Assembly: GCA_013216135.1 (NCBI GenBank)
Contig: JABSOS010000006.1
Location: 103,739 to 167,738 of the forward strand
Source: Candidatus Caenarcanales bacterium
GTDB taxonomy: Bacteria > Cyanobacteriota > Vampirovibrionia > LMEP-6097
DNA length: 64,000 nt
Direction of reading: 5' to 3'
Shown: positions 50,784 through 58,460 of the stretch, piece after piece
Position numbering within the stretch: position 1 is the stretch's first letter
Layout of the letters: the number at the start of each line of letters is the position of its first letter
Notes under the pieces: model-generated
Database searches by the model: none
What the model was told of the DNA's origin: nothing
Seen by the model: the letters and a program-made list of their open reading frames with translations, nothing else
Translations under genes and position numbers: made by a program

Positions 50784-51932
50784 ATGATCACTAAAGGACC
50801 TTTATCTACAGCTTCGGTTCCAGAAAAGAATTTAGGTGTTTCTCCTATAGCAGATAAAATTGCCAAGCAAATTCTTGATCAGTCACCAGTTTACACAGAT
50901 CCTGATGCTGGAAGAAAGGTACAGGAGGCAATGCTAAAGTATGGAATTGCAACCGCAATTGTTCCAGGAATTACTGAGAAGAATGATAAATTATTAGCTT
51001 TAACTCAAAGGTATGCTCCTCAAGAAGAGAGATTAGAACGTTTAGCTAAAGAGCCTAAGTATACTAAAAACAGCAAATCTCTCTATTTAATTCCGAAAGG
51101 TGGAAGTGATGAGTATAGGTCTATGATGCTATGGAATCAATCTTTTGGAAGAGGTGAATTAGCTAATCAAGTAAGTTCTGATGACTTTGAACATGAAGAT
51201 AAAAAGGTTATTACTGATGTTTTTGATACCTTGAGAAAAGCTGGTACTAAAATTTTATCTTTTCTGAATGAAATGCCAAAGATTAAAGGTAATTTAGATA
51301 AAACTGTCGAAGCTATGTCTTCAAGTGATCAAGTTAGATTAGGGACTAATTATAATACTCCGACTATGGATGGCTCGGATTTAACAGGTGTACACAGAGA
51401 TTATGGTACTGCGACATTTCTGCCAGGGGCAGATAAAAAAGGTGCTTATCAATTTTATTATAATGATACAGTTAATCCCGAAAATTCTGGTTATGTTCCT
51501 CTTTCATTACGCGAAGACCATATAATTATTCAACCTGGTTTGCAGATGGAAGTTATTACAGGGGGCGAAATTCAAGCTGCTGAGCACAGGGTCATAAATA
51601 ATCTAAAGCCAGGAGAGGCAAGAGCATCTACCGCGTTCTTTATGCAACCTAATGCTAATGTTGATCTTCGTGATTTAAAGGCTGATGGTGTAGGTGTCAC
51701 AAAATTAGAGAGTGATTTTGTTGAGAATACTCAAGATGGTGTTGTTATGGATAGTTTAAATTTTAGTCAATATCAACAAGTTGAAAGAATGATGAGACCT
51801 AAAGCTCTATCAAATGATGATAAGAAATTCTTCACTCCTGAGAAATTAGGAGAAAGGGTTAAAGCTTACATGCAAAATGGATTAAATGCAAAAATTGCAA
51901 CTGATTTATTGGCTGAATTTGCTGATTCTTAA
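50784..51932 (+). CDS. 2-oxoglutarate/Fe(II)-dependent oxygenase-like protein
   Basis: A 382-residue protein whose second half matches the isopenicillin N synthase/2OG-Fe(II) dioxygenase fold: HRDYGTATFLPG supplies the first metal ligands (H204, D206), AEHRV the second histidine (H268) and ARASTAFFMQPN the 2-oxoglutarate-binding R-x-S (R280, S282). The order and spacing (H-x-D, about 60 residues, H, 11 residues, R-x-S) are those of functional enzymes. The first 110 residues are polar and have no assignable function. The substrate is unknown; the adjacent orphan at 49437 has similar orientation and an 87-bp gap. A strong terminator follows. Confidence 0.75.
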   Translation: MITKGPLSTASVPEKNLGVSPIADKIAKQILDQSPVYTDPDAGRKVQEAMLKYGIATAIVPGITEKNDKLLALTQRYAPQEERLERLAKEPKYTKNSKSLYLIPKGGSDEYRSMMLWNQSFGRGELANQVSSDDFEHEDKKVITDVFDTLRKAGTKILSFLNEMPKIKGNLDKTVEAMSSSDQVRLGTNYNTPTMDGSDLTGVHRDYGTATFLPGADKKGAYQFYYNDTVNPENSGYVPLSLREDHIIIQPGLQMEVITGGEIQAAEHRVINNLKPGEARASTAFFMQPNANVDLRDLKADGVGVTKLESDFVENTQDGVVMDSLNFSQYQQVERMMRPKALSNDDKKFFTPEKLGERVKAYMQNGLNAKIATDLLAEFADS

Positions 51933-51964
51933 TACAAGAGTAGAGATTTTATTTATTTATCTAA

Positions 51965-52000
51965 AAAAATCCCCCGACACACTTGCATCGGGGGATTTTT
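51965..52000. terminator. Strong bidirectional rho-independent terminator
   Basis: AAAAATCCCCCGA (51965-51977) pairs with TCGGGGGATTTTT (51988-52000) around a 10-nt loop, flanked by A and T tracts. It separates the convergent oxygenase-like gene and rplW. Confidence 0.92.
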
Positions 52001-52020
52001 AATAACTATCAGCTAATCAA

Positions 52021-52320
52021 TTAAACTTCAGGGAAGTACTTAATGTGATCGCCCTCGATAGTAACGATCGCTTTCTTACTATCTTTAGGCTTAGTTCTTC
52101 CAGTTCTTGTTCTTTTAGAACCACCGAAGATTTTACCTATGTTAACTTTCTTAACTTTAATATCAGGGAAAAGCTCTTCTAAAGCTTCTTTAATCTGGTA
52201 TTTATTAGCTAAAGCATCAACTTCAAAAGTGAACTTACTTAATTCAGATAAAGAAGTAGACTTCTCTGTGATGATAGGTCTTTTAATAATTTTTACTGCT
52301 TGTCTTTCTTTTACTGCCAT
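52021..52320 (-). CDS. rplW: 50S ribosomal protein L23
   Basis: A 99-residue protein of the large subunit exit-tunnel rim. IIKRPIITEKST at the N-terminus, FEVDALANKYQIKEALEELF and the basic loop KRTRTGRTKPKDSKKA are family hallmarks; it docks SRP and trigger factor. It follows rplD after 28 bp and is followed directly by a strong terminator, so the normal downstream rplB-rpsS run of the S10 operon is absent here. Confidence 0.97.
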   Translation of the reverse strand: MAVKERQAVKIIKRPIITEKSTSLSELSKFTFEVDALANKYQIKEALEELFPDIKVKKVNIGKIFGGSKRTRTGRTKPKDSKKAIVTIEGDHIKYFPEV

Positions 52321-52348
52321 TTTTCTTACCTTTCTTTAATTCCTTTTA

Positions 52349-53008
52349 CTAAGCTGCTGCCTTTGCGAAACACTCGAAACGCTCTTCAATTTCTTTAAGA
52401 GCAGCTGAAGTAACGATAACTTTCTCTGCAATAAGAATGTCTCTTACATTTAAATTATCAGTTACTAAAAGATTAGCAGCTGGAATGTTAGACATAGCTC
52501 TTTTAATAAGATCTTTATTAGCAGCATCGTTTTCGATAACAACTAAAACTGACTTATTCTCTAATTCTAATGTTTTAAAGAAAGAAGCCATTTCTTTAGT
52601 TTTACCTTCAGTTACTGGTAATTCTTCTACAGCTACTAAAGCTTCAGCGTTAATAGTGTCTAAAACAGCTGAAAGGATAGATTTCTTACTAGCTTTTCTG
52701 TTTAATCTCTTTTTATAGTTTTCGTTACCTGTAGGCCCGAAGATTACTCCACCACCTCTAAATAAAGGTGATCTTAAACTACCAGCTCTTGCTCTACCAG
52801 TACCTTTTTGTCTCCATGGCTTACGACCACCACCTCTAACTTGAGTTCTCGTAAGAGCTTTAGCTTTAGCACTACGTAAGTTAGATTCTTGCATTACAGT
52901 AGCTAAGTAAAGTAGATGTTTATTAGGCTCTATCGCTAACAAATCTTTATTAAAGTCTGCTGTAGACTTTTCTTTACCGCTCTTATCTAGAAGTTTTATA
53001 TTAGACAT
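52349..53008 (-). CDS. rplD: 50S ribosomal protein L4
   Basis: A 219-residue protein with the extended RNA-binding loop RGGGRKPWRQKGTGRARAGS (about 60-79) and GGGVIFGP, typical of L4. It is involved in assembly and in the exit tunnel constriction. The usual upstream rpsJ-rplC genes are missing; upstream here is atpA, 47 bp away. A TGC-TATAAT box in that gap gives it a private promoter, with a leader of about 30-35 nt and AAGG before the ATG. Confidence 0.97.
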   Translation of the reverse strand: MSNIKLLDKSGKEKSTADFNKDLLAIEPNKHLLYLATVMQESNLRSAKAKALTRTQVRGGGRKPWRQKGTGRARAGSLRSPLFRGGGVIFGPTGNENYKKRLNRKASKKSILSAVLDTINAEALVAVEELPVTEGKTKEMASFFKTLELENKSVLVVIENDAANKDLIKRAMSNIPAANLLVTDNLNVRDILIAEKVIVTSAALKEIEERFECFAKAAA

Positions 53009-53044
53009 GATTTTCTTACCTTATATATGAAATACAGAATGATT

Positions 53045-53053
53045 ATTATAGCA
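53045..53053 (-). promoter_or_regulatory. Promoter of rplD-rplW
   Basis: On the minus strand TGC-TATAAT lies immediately after the atpA stop codon and about 36 nt before the rplD ATG. It is a perfect -10 with a TG extension; no good -35 was found inside atpA. Confidence 0.5.
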
Positions 53054-53054
53054 T

Positions 53055-54575
53055 TTACACGAACAAATTCTCTTTGAATTTATTAAGACTTTCTAGAAGT
53101 TCTTCGATGATTTTTTCATCCCACTTATCACCCTTATCTAGAGTCGCTTTTAATTCTTTATTATTCGCTGCGAAGTACTCAAACCACTCTTTTTTGAAGT
53201 CTGAGATCTTATTATCTTCGATATCATCAAGTAAACCTTTACCTGCTGCAAAGATAACAGAAACTTGTTCACCTACACTAAGTGGAGAGAATTCATCCTG
53301 AACTAGGATTTGAACTGATTTCTTACCACGAGTGATTTGTTGTTGTGTAGCTGCATCTAAATCTGAAGCGAACTGTGCGAATGCTTCTAATTCTTTAAAC
53401 TGCGCAAGCTCAAGTCTTAACTTACCAGCTACTTTCTTCATAGCTTTAGTTTGAGCTGCACCACCAACCCTAGAAACTGATAAACCTACGTTAATCGCTG
53501 GTCTAATACCAGAGTTAAATAAACCGGTGTCTAAGAAGATCTGACCATCAGTGATCGAGATTACGTTAGTAGGGATATAAGCTGATACGTCACCTGCTTG
53601 AGTCTCGATGATAGGAAGTGCTGTAATCGAACCTGCTCCGTGAGCGTCAGAAAGCTTACAAGCTCTTTCTAAAAGTCTAGAGTGAATATAGAAAACATCA
53701 CCAGGATAAGCTTCACGTCCAGGAGGTCTCTTTAATAAAAGTGACATCGCACGGTAAGCCCAAGCGTGTTTCGTTAAGTCATCATAGATACATAAAACAT
53801 GTTTTCCTTGGTTAAGGAAGTACTCAGCAACAGCAACACCAGCATATGGAGCTAAGAACTGCATTGCTGAACTATCTGTAGAACCTGCGTGAACTACTAC
53901 TGTATATTCCATAGCTCCAGCATCTTCTAATTTCTTAACTGTTCTAGCTACAGAACCTTGTTTCTGACCGATAGAAACATAAACACAAATCGGTCTTTCA
54001 GCATCAGGAACATTTTTCTGGTTAAGTATAGTATCGATCGCAATAGCTGTCTTACCAGTCTGTCTATCTCCGATGATAAGTTCTCTTTGTCCTCTACCGA
54101 TAGGGATCATCGCGTCGATAGAAGCGATACCTGTCTGAAGTGGTTCGTGAACTGACTTACGCTCGATAATACCAGGAGCGATTTTCTCAAGTGGCATGTA
54201 TTTGTCGGCTTCGATTTTAGGACCGTTATCTAAAACATTTCCTAAAGGATCAACTACACGGCCAAGAATTCCTTCGCTTACTGGAATAGAAGCGATCTTA
54301 CCAGTAGATTTAACTTGAGCACCTTCTTTAATACCTTCGCCTGTACCTAGAAGAACAACACCTACGTTATCTTCCTCTAAGTTAATAACCATTCCGTTAC
54401 TACCGTCATCAAATTCAACTAACTCACCGTTAACTGCGTCGCTAAGACCGTAGATTCTAGTGATACCGTCACCTGCACTAAGGATAGTACCTACATTAGA
54501 AGATACTTGTGTGTCAGGGAAATTTTGAATTTGTTCTTTTAAAATTTGTGTAATTTCTTCTGGTTTGATAGACAT
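53055..54575 (-). CDS. atpA: F1F0 ATP synthase subunit alpha
   Basis: A 506-residue F1 subunit. The P-loop GDRQTGKTA (170-178) and the alpha-specific block [20 protein letters not shown] are intact. It forms the non-catalytic nucleotide sites of the F1 ring. The usual operon neighbours (atpB, E, F, H upstream; atpG, D, C downstream) are all absent: divergent on one side is a cytochrome peroxidase and downstream are rplD and rplW. The ATG at 54573-54575 follows a TGC-TAACAT box by 7 nt, so the mRNA is probably leaderless. Confidence 0.97.
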   Translation of the reverse strand: MSIKPEEITQILKEQIQNFPDTQVSSNVGTILSAGDGITRIYGLSDAVNGELVEFDDGSNGMVINLEEDNVGVVLLGTGEGIKEGAQVKSTGKIASIPVSEGILGRVVDPLGNVLDNGPKIEADKYMPLEKIAPGIIERKSVHEPLQTGIASIDAMIPIGRGQRELIIGDRQTGKTAIAIDTILNQKNVPDAERPICVYVSIGQKQGSVARTVKKLEDAGAMEYTVVVHAGSTDSSAMQFLAPYAGVAVAEYFLNQGKHVLCIYDDLTKHAWAYRAMSLLLKRPPGREAYPGDVFYIHSRLLERACKLSDAHGAGSITALPIIETQAGDVSAYIPTNVISITDGQIFLDTGLFNSGIRPAINVGLSVSRVGGAAQTKAMKKVAGKLRLELAQFKELEAFAQFASDLDAATQQQITRGKKSVQILVQDEFSPLSVGEQVSVIFAAGKGLLDDIEDNKISDFKKEWFEYFAANNKELKATLDKGDKWDEKIIEELLESLNKFKENLFV

Positions 54576-54582
54576 AGGGCTA

Positions 54583-54591
54583 ATGTTAGCA
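54583..54591 (-). promoter_or_regulatory. Extended -10 promoter of atpA, leaderless spacing
   Basis: Minus-strand TGC-TAACAT, then 7 nt, then the ATG at 54575. The divergent peroxidase gene has its own similar box 20 bp away, so a short A/T-rich segment serves both directions. Confidence 0.5.
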
Positions 54592-54607
54592 AATTTTTTT
54601 CGCTTTT

Positions 54608-54616
54608 TGCTAAGAT
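54608..54616 (+). promoter_or_regulatory. Extended -10 promoter of the cytochrome peroxidase gene
   Basis: TGC-TAAGAT within CTTTTTGCTAAGAT ends 9 nt before the ATG at 54626. It mirrors the atpA element on the other strand. If the internal ATG (54656) is the real start, the leader would be about 32 nt instead. Confidence 0.45.
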
Positions 54617-54625
54617 CTGGATCTA

Positions 54626-56011
54626 ATGTTTAAAATACTTTATTCTTTTATAAGTATGACGAAGTCAAAATCTCTTATATCTAAACAGCTTTTAGCGATT
54701 CTTTTATTACCAGCGTTGCTTTTGAGTTTTCATTCAGCGAAGGCCGCTTTTGATCCAGCTTGGATTAAAGTCGAAGGAAAGTACTCTAAATTAACTGGTG
54801 AAGCGACGAAGATTTTAATGCAGAAGTGTAAAGATTGTCACACTGCTAATACTGAGTATCCTTTTTATTCTCAGTTTCCACTAGTTAAAGATCTGTTGAA
54901 TTCTGATATTAGAAAAGGACGTGCCTACTTTAATATGGATAATGAAATTTTCCTTAAGCGTTTTGATACTGATATCAGTGCTTCTAGTTTAAATCGTTTA
55001 AAGACTGTTTTAGAAGAAGGCTCTATGCCTCCTATGCAGTATAAGATGATTCATTGGGATAGTAATTTTTCTAAAACTGATAAGGATATAGTTCTTAAGT
55101 GGATTTCTGATTTAAGTGAAAGTGATTTCCTTCCTATTCCTAGTAAAGAATCTTTAGGCTTGAATCCCGATAAAGTTAAGCTTGGAGAGCTTCTTTATCA
55201 TGATAAGAGACTTTCAAGAGACAATACTCTTTCTTGTGCAAGCTGTCATGACTTAGCGAAAGGCGGAACTGATCAAAGTCAGTTCTCTATGGGCATTAAT
55301 AATACTCAAGGTCATATAAACTCGCCTACTGTTTATAACTCTTCATACAACATAAAGCAGTTCTGGGATGGAAGAGCGGAAGATCTTATTGCTCAGGCTC
55401 ATGGTCCAGTTCATAATCCAGCTGAGATGGGATCTAACTGGGATGAAGTGATAACTAAACTTAAAGATGAAAGTGAGTATAAGCTTTTATTTGAGAAAGT
55501 TTATGGCAGCCCTGAAATGTCTGGAGATAAGATGGCTGAAGCTATAGCAACTTTTGAGGAGTCTTTAATTACCCCTGGGTCTAAGTTTGATGATTACCTA
55601 AAAGGTAATAAGATGGCACTTAATAAAGATGAGAAAGAAGGTTTTGAGTTATTTAAAAAATATAACTGTAATAATTGTCACAATGGCGTAGCCATTGGTG
55701 CTAACTCTTTCCAGAAAATGGGGATCTATAAAGATTACTTTGCTGATAGAGCAGCTGGTGAAAATGGTTTAAATGTGTTTGCTATCTCTAAAGAAGACTG
55801 GGGGAGATATAACGTAACTAAATCTGAAGCTGATAAGCATGTATTTAAAGTACCTACTTTAAGAAATGTAAAAGATACTTTCCCTTATCTTCATGATGGT
55901 ACAGTTACTGAACTTGCACAAGTTGTAAAAATTATGGGTGAATATCAGGTGGGGAAAGAGATTCCTGAAGATGATATTGAGAAGATTGTTGCGTTCTTGA
56001 AGACGTTATAA
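54626..56011 (+). CDS. Tri-haem cytochrome c peroxidase (MauG/CCP family)
   Basis: A 461-residue exported cytochrome with a signal peptide ending SAKA near residue 40. Three CxxCH haem sites are present: CKDCH (68-72), CASCH (204-208) and CNNCH (348-352). The first lies in a separate N-terminal haem-binding domain ([18 protein letters not shown]). The other two form the classical di-haem peroxidase core with [22 protein letters not shown] near the first core haem and [17 protein letters not shown] near the C-terminus. It reduces hydrogen peroxide in the periplasm, or oxidises proteins as MauG does. Start at ATG 54626 or 54656 ([10 protein letters not shown], a tidier signal peptide). Confidence 0.9.
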   Translation: MFKILYSFISMTKSKSLISKQLLAILLLPALLLSFHSAKAAFDPAWIKVEGKYSKLTGEATKILMQKCKDCHTANTEYPFYSQFPLVKDLLNSDIRKGRAYFNMDNEIFLKRFDTDISASSLNRLKTVLEEGSMPPMQYKMIHWDSNFSKTDKDIVLKWISDLSESDFLPIPSKESLGLNPDKVKLGELLYHDKRLSRDNTLSCASCHDLAKGGTDQSQFSMGINNTQGHINSPTVYNSSYNIKQFWDGRAEDLIAQAHGPVHNPAEMGSNWDEVITKLKDESEYKLLFEKVYGSPEMSGDKMAEAIATFEESLITPGSKFDDYLKGNKMALNKDEKEGFELFKKYNCNNCHNGVAIGANSFQKMGIYKDYFADRAAGENGLNVFAISKEDWGRYNVTKSEADKHVFKVPTLRNVKDTFPYLHDGTVTELAQVVKIMGEYQVGKEIPEDDIEKIVAFLKTL

Positions 56012-56134
56012 TTTAAAATATTAATCGAAGATATATTTAGATAAATCAATTGTATAGATTGAATATTAGGACGATGTGGATTATCTTAACTTTCGATTAA
56101 TTTATTCTGTATATATATAAATGGGTGGAGACTT

Positions 56135-56608
56135 ATGTCGTCAGATTTAAATAGTGCTTTAGAATGGATTAATGGGAATACTAACCGCATGGCTAATATG
56201 GGGGCAAAGGGTATTACTGCTGAGTTTGAAATGAATTATATAAATCAAAAAATGCCTGATGAAATGGCAGCTAGGATTGACGATCAAATAAAAGCTTTAG
56301 GTCCTGCTGATAAACTTGCTCGTTTAAAGGGAGAGGAATTAATTTATACTCAAGAGATAGCTTCTTTAGAATATGAATTAACTGAATTAACACAAAACTT
56401 TACTATTGACACAGGTATTAGCAGTGATACTAGGGATAGCGAAATAAATTCACAAGATAAGGCTGAATTAAAGAAAACAGCTAAAAAACAAGACCTAGCC
56501 TCTGAAGTTCAAAAAATAAATAGTGAAATTGAAACGAATAATGTCATGTTAGCTACAGTAGGTTCAGAGATAAATATAGCAAATGCGATAGTAGAGGATT
56601 CTATATAA
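56135..56608 (+). CDS. Hypothetical coiled-coil protein
   Basis: No family recognised. A 157-residue acidic, helical protein without signal peptide. Two long helices (about 62-92 and 120-147) look like coiled coils separated by a Thr/Asp/Ser loop. GGTGGAG lies 5-8 nt before the ATG, a good ribosome site. It ends one base before the convergent gene at 56609. Confidence 0.6.
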   Translation: MSSDLNSALEWINGNTNRMANMGAKGITAEFEMNYINQKMPDEMAARIDDQIKALGPADKLARLKGEELIYTQEIASLEYELTELTQNFTIDTGISSDTRDSEINSQDKAELKKTAKKQDLASEVQKINSEIETNNVMLATVGSEINIANAIVEDSI

Positions 56609-56929
56609 CTATGAGGAAGACTTTAATTCAATACTAGGTTTTTTATTCTGATTATCCATTTGATGTGCAATTTTAGCGTTATGAAATAAAACATGACCAG
56701 CTTGCGCCTGTACAGAGTTTTCTATGGATTCTAGTTTAGGTTCTTTAAGAGCATTTAAAAATGCTTTTTCAACAGGGTTAGAAGATTCTTTTGCGCTACT
56801 TTTTACTTTAGATGCATTAATAGTAACAGTTCTACCAACTTGAATTGTTTGGGCGTCTGGATCACCGGGGTGTTTACCTACACGGTAGTTATCAAAAACA
56901 GTTTTCGAAGTAGGACCTATTAGGTTCAA
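56609..56929 (-). CDS. Hypothetical small protein
   Basis: No family recognised. A 106-residue polar protein with Ser/Lys/Asn-rich ends and a helical middle (NPVEKAFLNALKEPKLESIE). No signal peptide or membrane segment. GGAG lies about 6 nt before the ATG at 56929. It abuts the convergent coiled-coil gene and follows, after a 52-bp gap, the tandem thioredoxin gene on the same strand. Function unknown. Confidence 0.5.
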   Translation of the reverse strand: MNLIGPTSKTVFDNYRVGKHPGDPDAQTIQVGRTVTINASKVKSSAKESSNPVEKAFLNALKEPKLESIENSVQAQAGHVLFHNAKIAHQMDNQNKKPSIELKSSS

Positions 56930-56981
56930 TAAAAGCTCCTTTACTGTAAATATATATTCTACTATAATTAAGGTTTGAAAA

Positions 56982-57785
56982 TCAAGCTTTTGTTAATATT
57001 TCCCTTATTATTCGATAGTAAACCTCATGATTTTCTTCTAAAGCAATAGTTCTTACTATTTCCTTAGAACCAGCATCTATAAAAAGAACTTCACCTGTAT
57101 GTTTATGAGTTTTATAAATATCATAAATTCCTAATTCTGTAGCAAGCTTTGCAGTTTCTTTAACTGTTTCAGGGCTTGATAAGTCAAAAGTAAAGAAAGA
57201 AACGTCTGAGTTTTCTTTATAGTCTAAAGCTACTTCTTCAAAAACAGGTGCTGTAGTAGCACAGCCACCACACATATCATGGTGAATATCAACAACATAT
57301 AGTTTTGCTTTTTTAATTTCTTCAACTGAAGGCTTTGAAAGAGAGTACTCTTTTCTTTTTGCTGGCATACTTTCAAAGCTTTCTCCACGAATAAGTTTTT
57401 TTACTGCTGCCATGTAAACTTTAGAATCATCAACTCCATAAAATCTTGCAAGAACAGTTCTTTTATCGGCAGCAATGAATATCACTTCGCCAGTATGTCT
57501 TTCAACTTCAAAGATTTCTTCTAAGCCATGTTTTTTTGCTAATTTTTCAGATATTAAAAGAGTTTCAGGGTTACTTTGATCAAATTTTAAATACTTTAAT
57601 CCAGAAGTAATTTTTATCTGGGGCATGATCCGCTTAAGAGCTGGCTCTACAATAGAGCAGGTTTTACACCATTCTCCATAAATATTAATCATGTAAAGTT
57701 TGGGCTCAGTTTTTTTTACACATGAGCTATTAAGAAGAGATATAGCTATTAAAAATGCACTAAATAACAGTAAAGATTTTCTCAT
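56982..57785 (-). CDS. Lipoprotein with two tandem thioredoxin-like domains
   Basis: A 267-residue exported protein with a signal peptide and candidate lipid cysteine C22 (NSSC; the -3 residue is not ideal). Two related thioredoxin-fold domains follow. The first has GEWCKTC (C40, C43) and the second HDMCGGC (C172, C175). Both continue with a YLKFDQSNPET or FTFDLSSPET-type strand, a KHGLEEIFEVERHTGEV or ELGIYDIYKTHKHTGEV segment, and a final strand, clear evidence of internal duplication. It is expected to act in periplasmic disulfide or haem-delivery chemistry. Each domain lacks the WCGPC consensus, so redox potential probably differs from that of TrxA. Confidence 0.85.
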   Translation of the reverse strand: MRKSLLLFSAFLIAISLLNSSCVKKTEPKLYMINIYGEWCKTCSIVEPALKRIMPQIKITSGLKYLKFDQSNPETLLISEKLAKKHGLEEIFEVERHTGEVIFIAADKRTVLARFYGVDDSKVYMAAVKKLIRGESFESMPAKRKEYSLSKPSVEEIKKAKLYVVDIHHDMCGGCATTAPVFEEVALDYKENSDVSFFTFDLSSPETVKETAKLATELGIYDIYKTHKHTGEVLFIDAGSKEIVRTIALEENHEVYYRIIREILTKA

Positions 57786-57815
57786 TTACTGTTATTATGA
57801 CACGCAAAAATAATA

Positions 57816-57853
57816 GGAAGCTCCGGGGGGTTGGGAAGGAATAAGGAGCCTCC
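57816..57853 (-). terminator. G/C-rich hairpin downstream of the RTX-like gene
   Basis: On the minus strand GGAGGCTCC pairs with GGAGCTTCC (8 Watson-Crick pairs plus one G-U) around a 20-nt loop and is followed by a T-rich stretch (TATTATTTTTG). It probably terminates transcription of the gene ending at 57925. The sequence stands out as far more G/C-rich than its surroundings, so a small structured RNA is an alternative. Confidence 0.45.
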
Positions 57854-57924
57854 ATAGTCGATACGCCACTTTTTTACCAGTGTTTTTATGTTATTTGAGC
57901 TACTTTTCCTTCTATAACTGCAAG

Positions 57925-58398
57925 TTAATTATCATCATCGAATTTTTCTTCTTCTAAAATTGCGAAATGATCATTCATTGCTTGCTGTAAATCTTTATCT
58001 TCTAAGTTAAAGCCTTTCTCTTCCAACAAGGTTTCAACTTCTTTTTTTGACATATCCCCATGAATTACAATGTCTTCATTTGGATCATAATCTCCTATTT
58101 TTTGGAATTTTTCATTCTCATATTTCATGAAGAAAATGTCTGCTCCTTCACCGCCGAAGACTTGATTTTGTCCATCGAGGAGATAAGCAGAGCTTCCTTC
58201 TGAAAAATAACCATCTCGGTAAGTTACATCTTTATTAGCTAACTCACCGATTAAATCACCAGCTTTATTTCTCTCTTCGTTTAACGTCTCTTCATTTACG
58301 TTCTCTTCATCCATGTTCTCTGCGTGATTCAGATGGTCAAAATCTGCGACATGCCTCTCTTCGTTTTTAAATATTTCTCGTAAGTTTAGCTCTGTCAT
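57925..58398 (-). CDS. Acidic protein with one RTX-like calcium-binding unit
   Basis: A 157-residue, very acidic protein. An Asp/Glu/Asn-rich N-terminal half is followed by GQNQVFGGEGADIFFM and KIGDYDPNEDIVIHG, which match the end of hemolysin-type (RTX) modules: GGxGaDxF plus a D-x-I-x-D(F/Y)d...D-x-I segment. Full RTX proteins have many repeats and a C-terminal type I secretion signal; here only one unit remains and the C-terminus (DNHFAILEE...) is acidic. No signal peptide. It may be a small calcium-binding or type I-exported protein. Function unknown. Confidence 0.6.
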   Translation of the reverse strand: MTELNLREIFKNEERHVADFDHLNHAENMDEENVNEETLNEERNKAGDLIGELANKDVTYRDGYFSEGSSAYLLDGQNQVFGGEGADIFFMKYENEKFQKIGDYDPNEDIVIHGDMSKKEVETLLEEKGFNLEDKDLQQAMNDHFAILEEEKFDDDN

Positions 58399-58460
58399 AA
58401 AATTTGTCCCGCTATTCTGTTCTACAATATGGACTTTAAATTTAGGTTAAGAAGCTTTCA

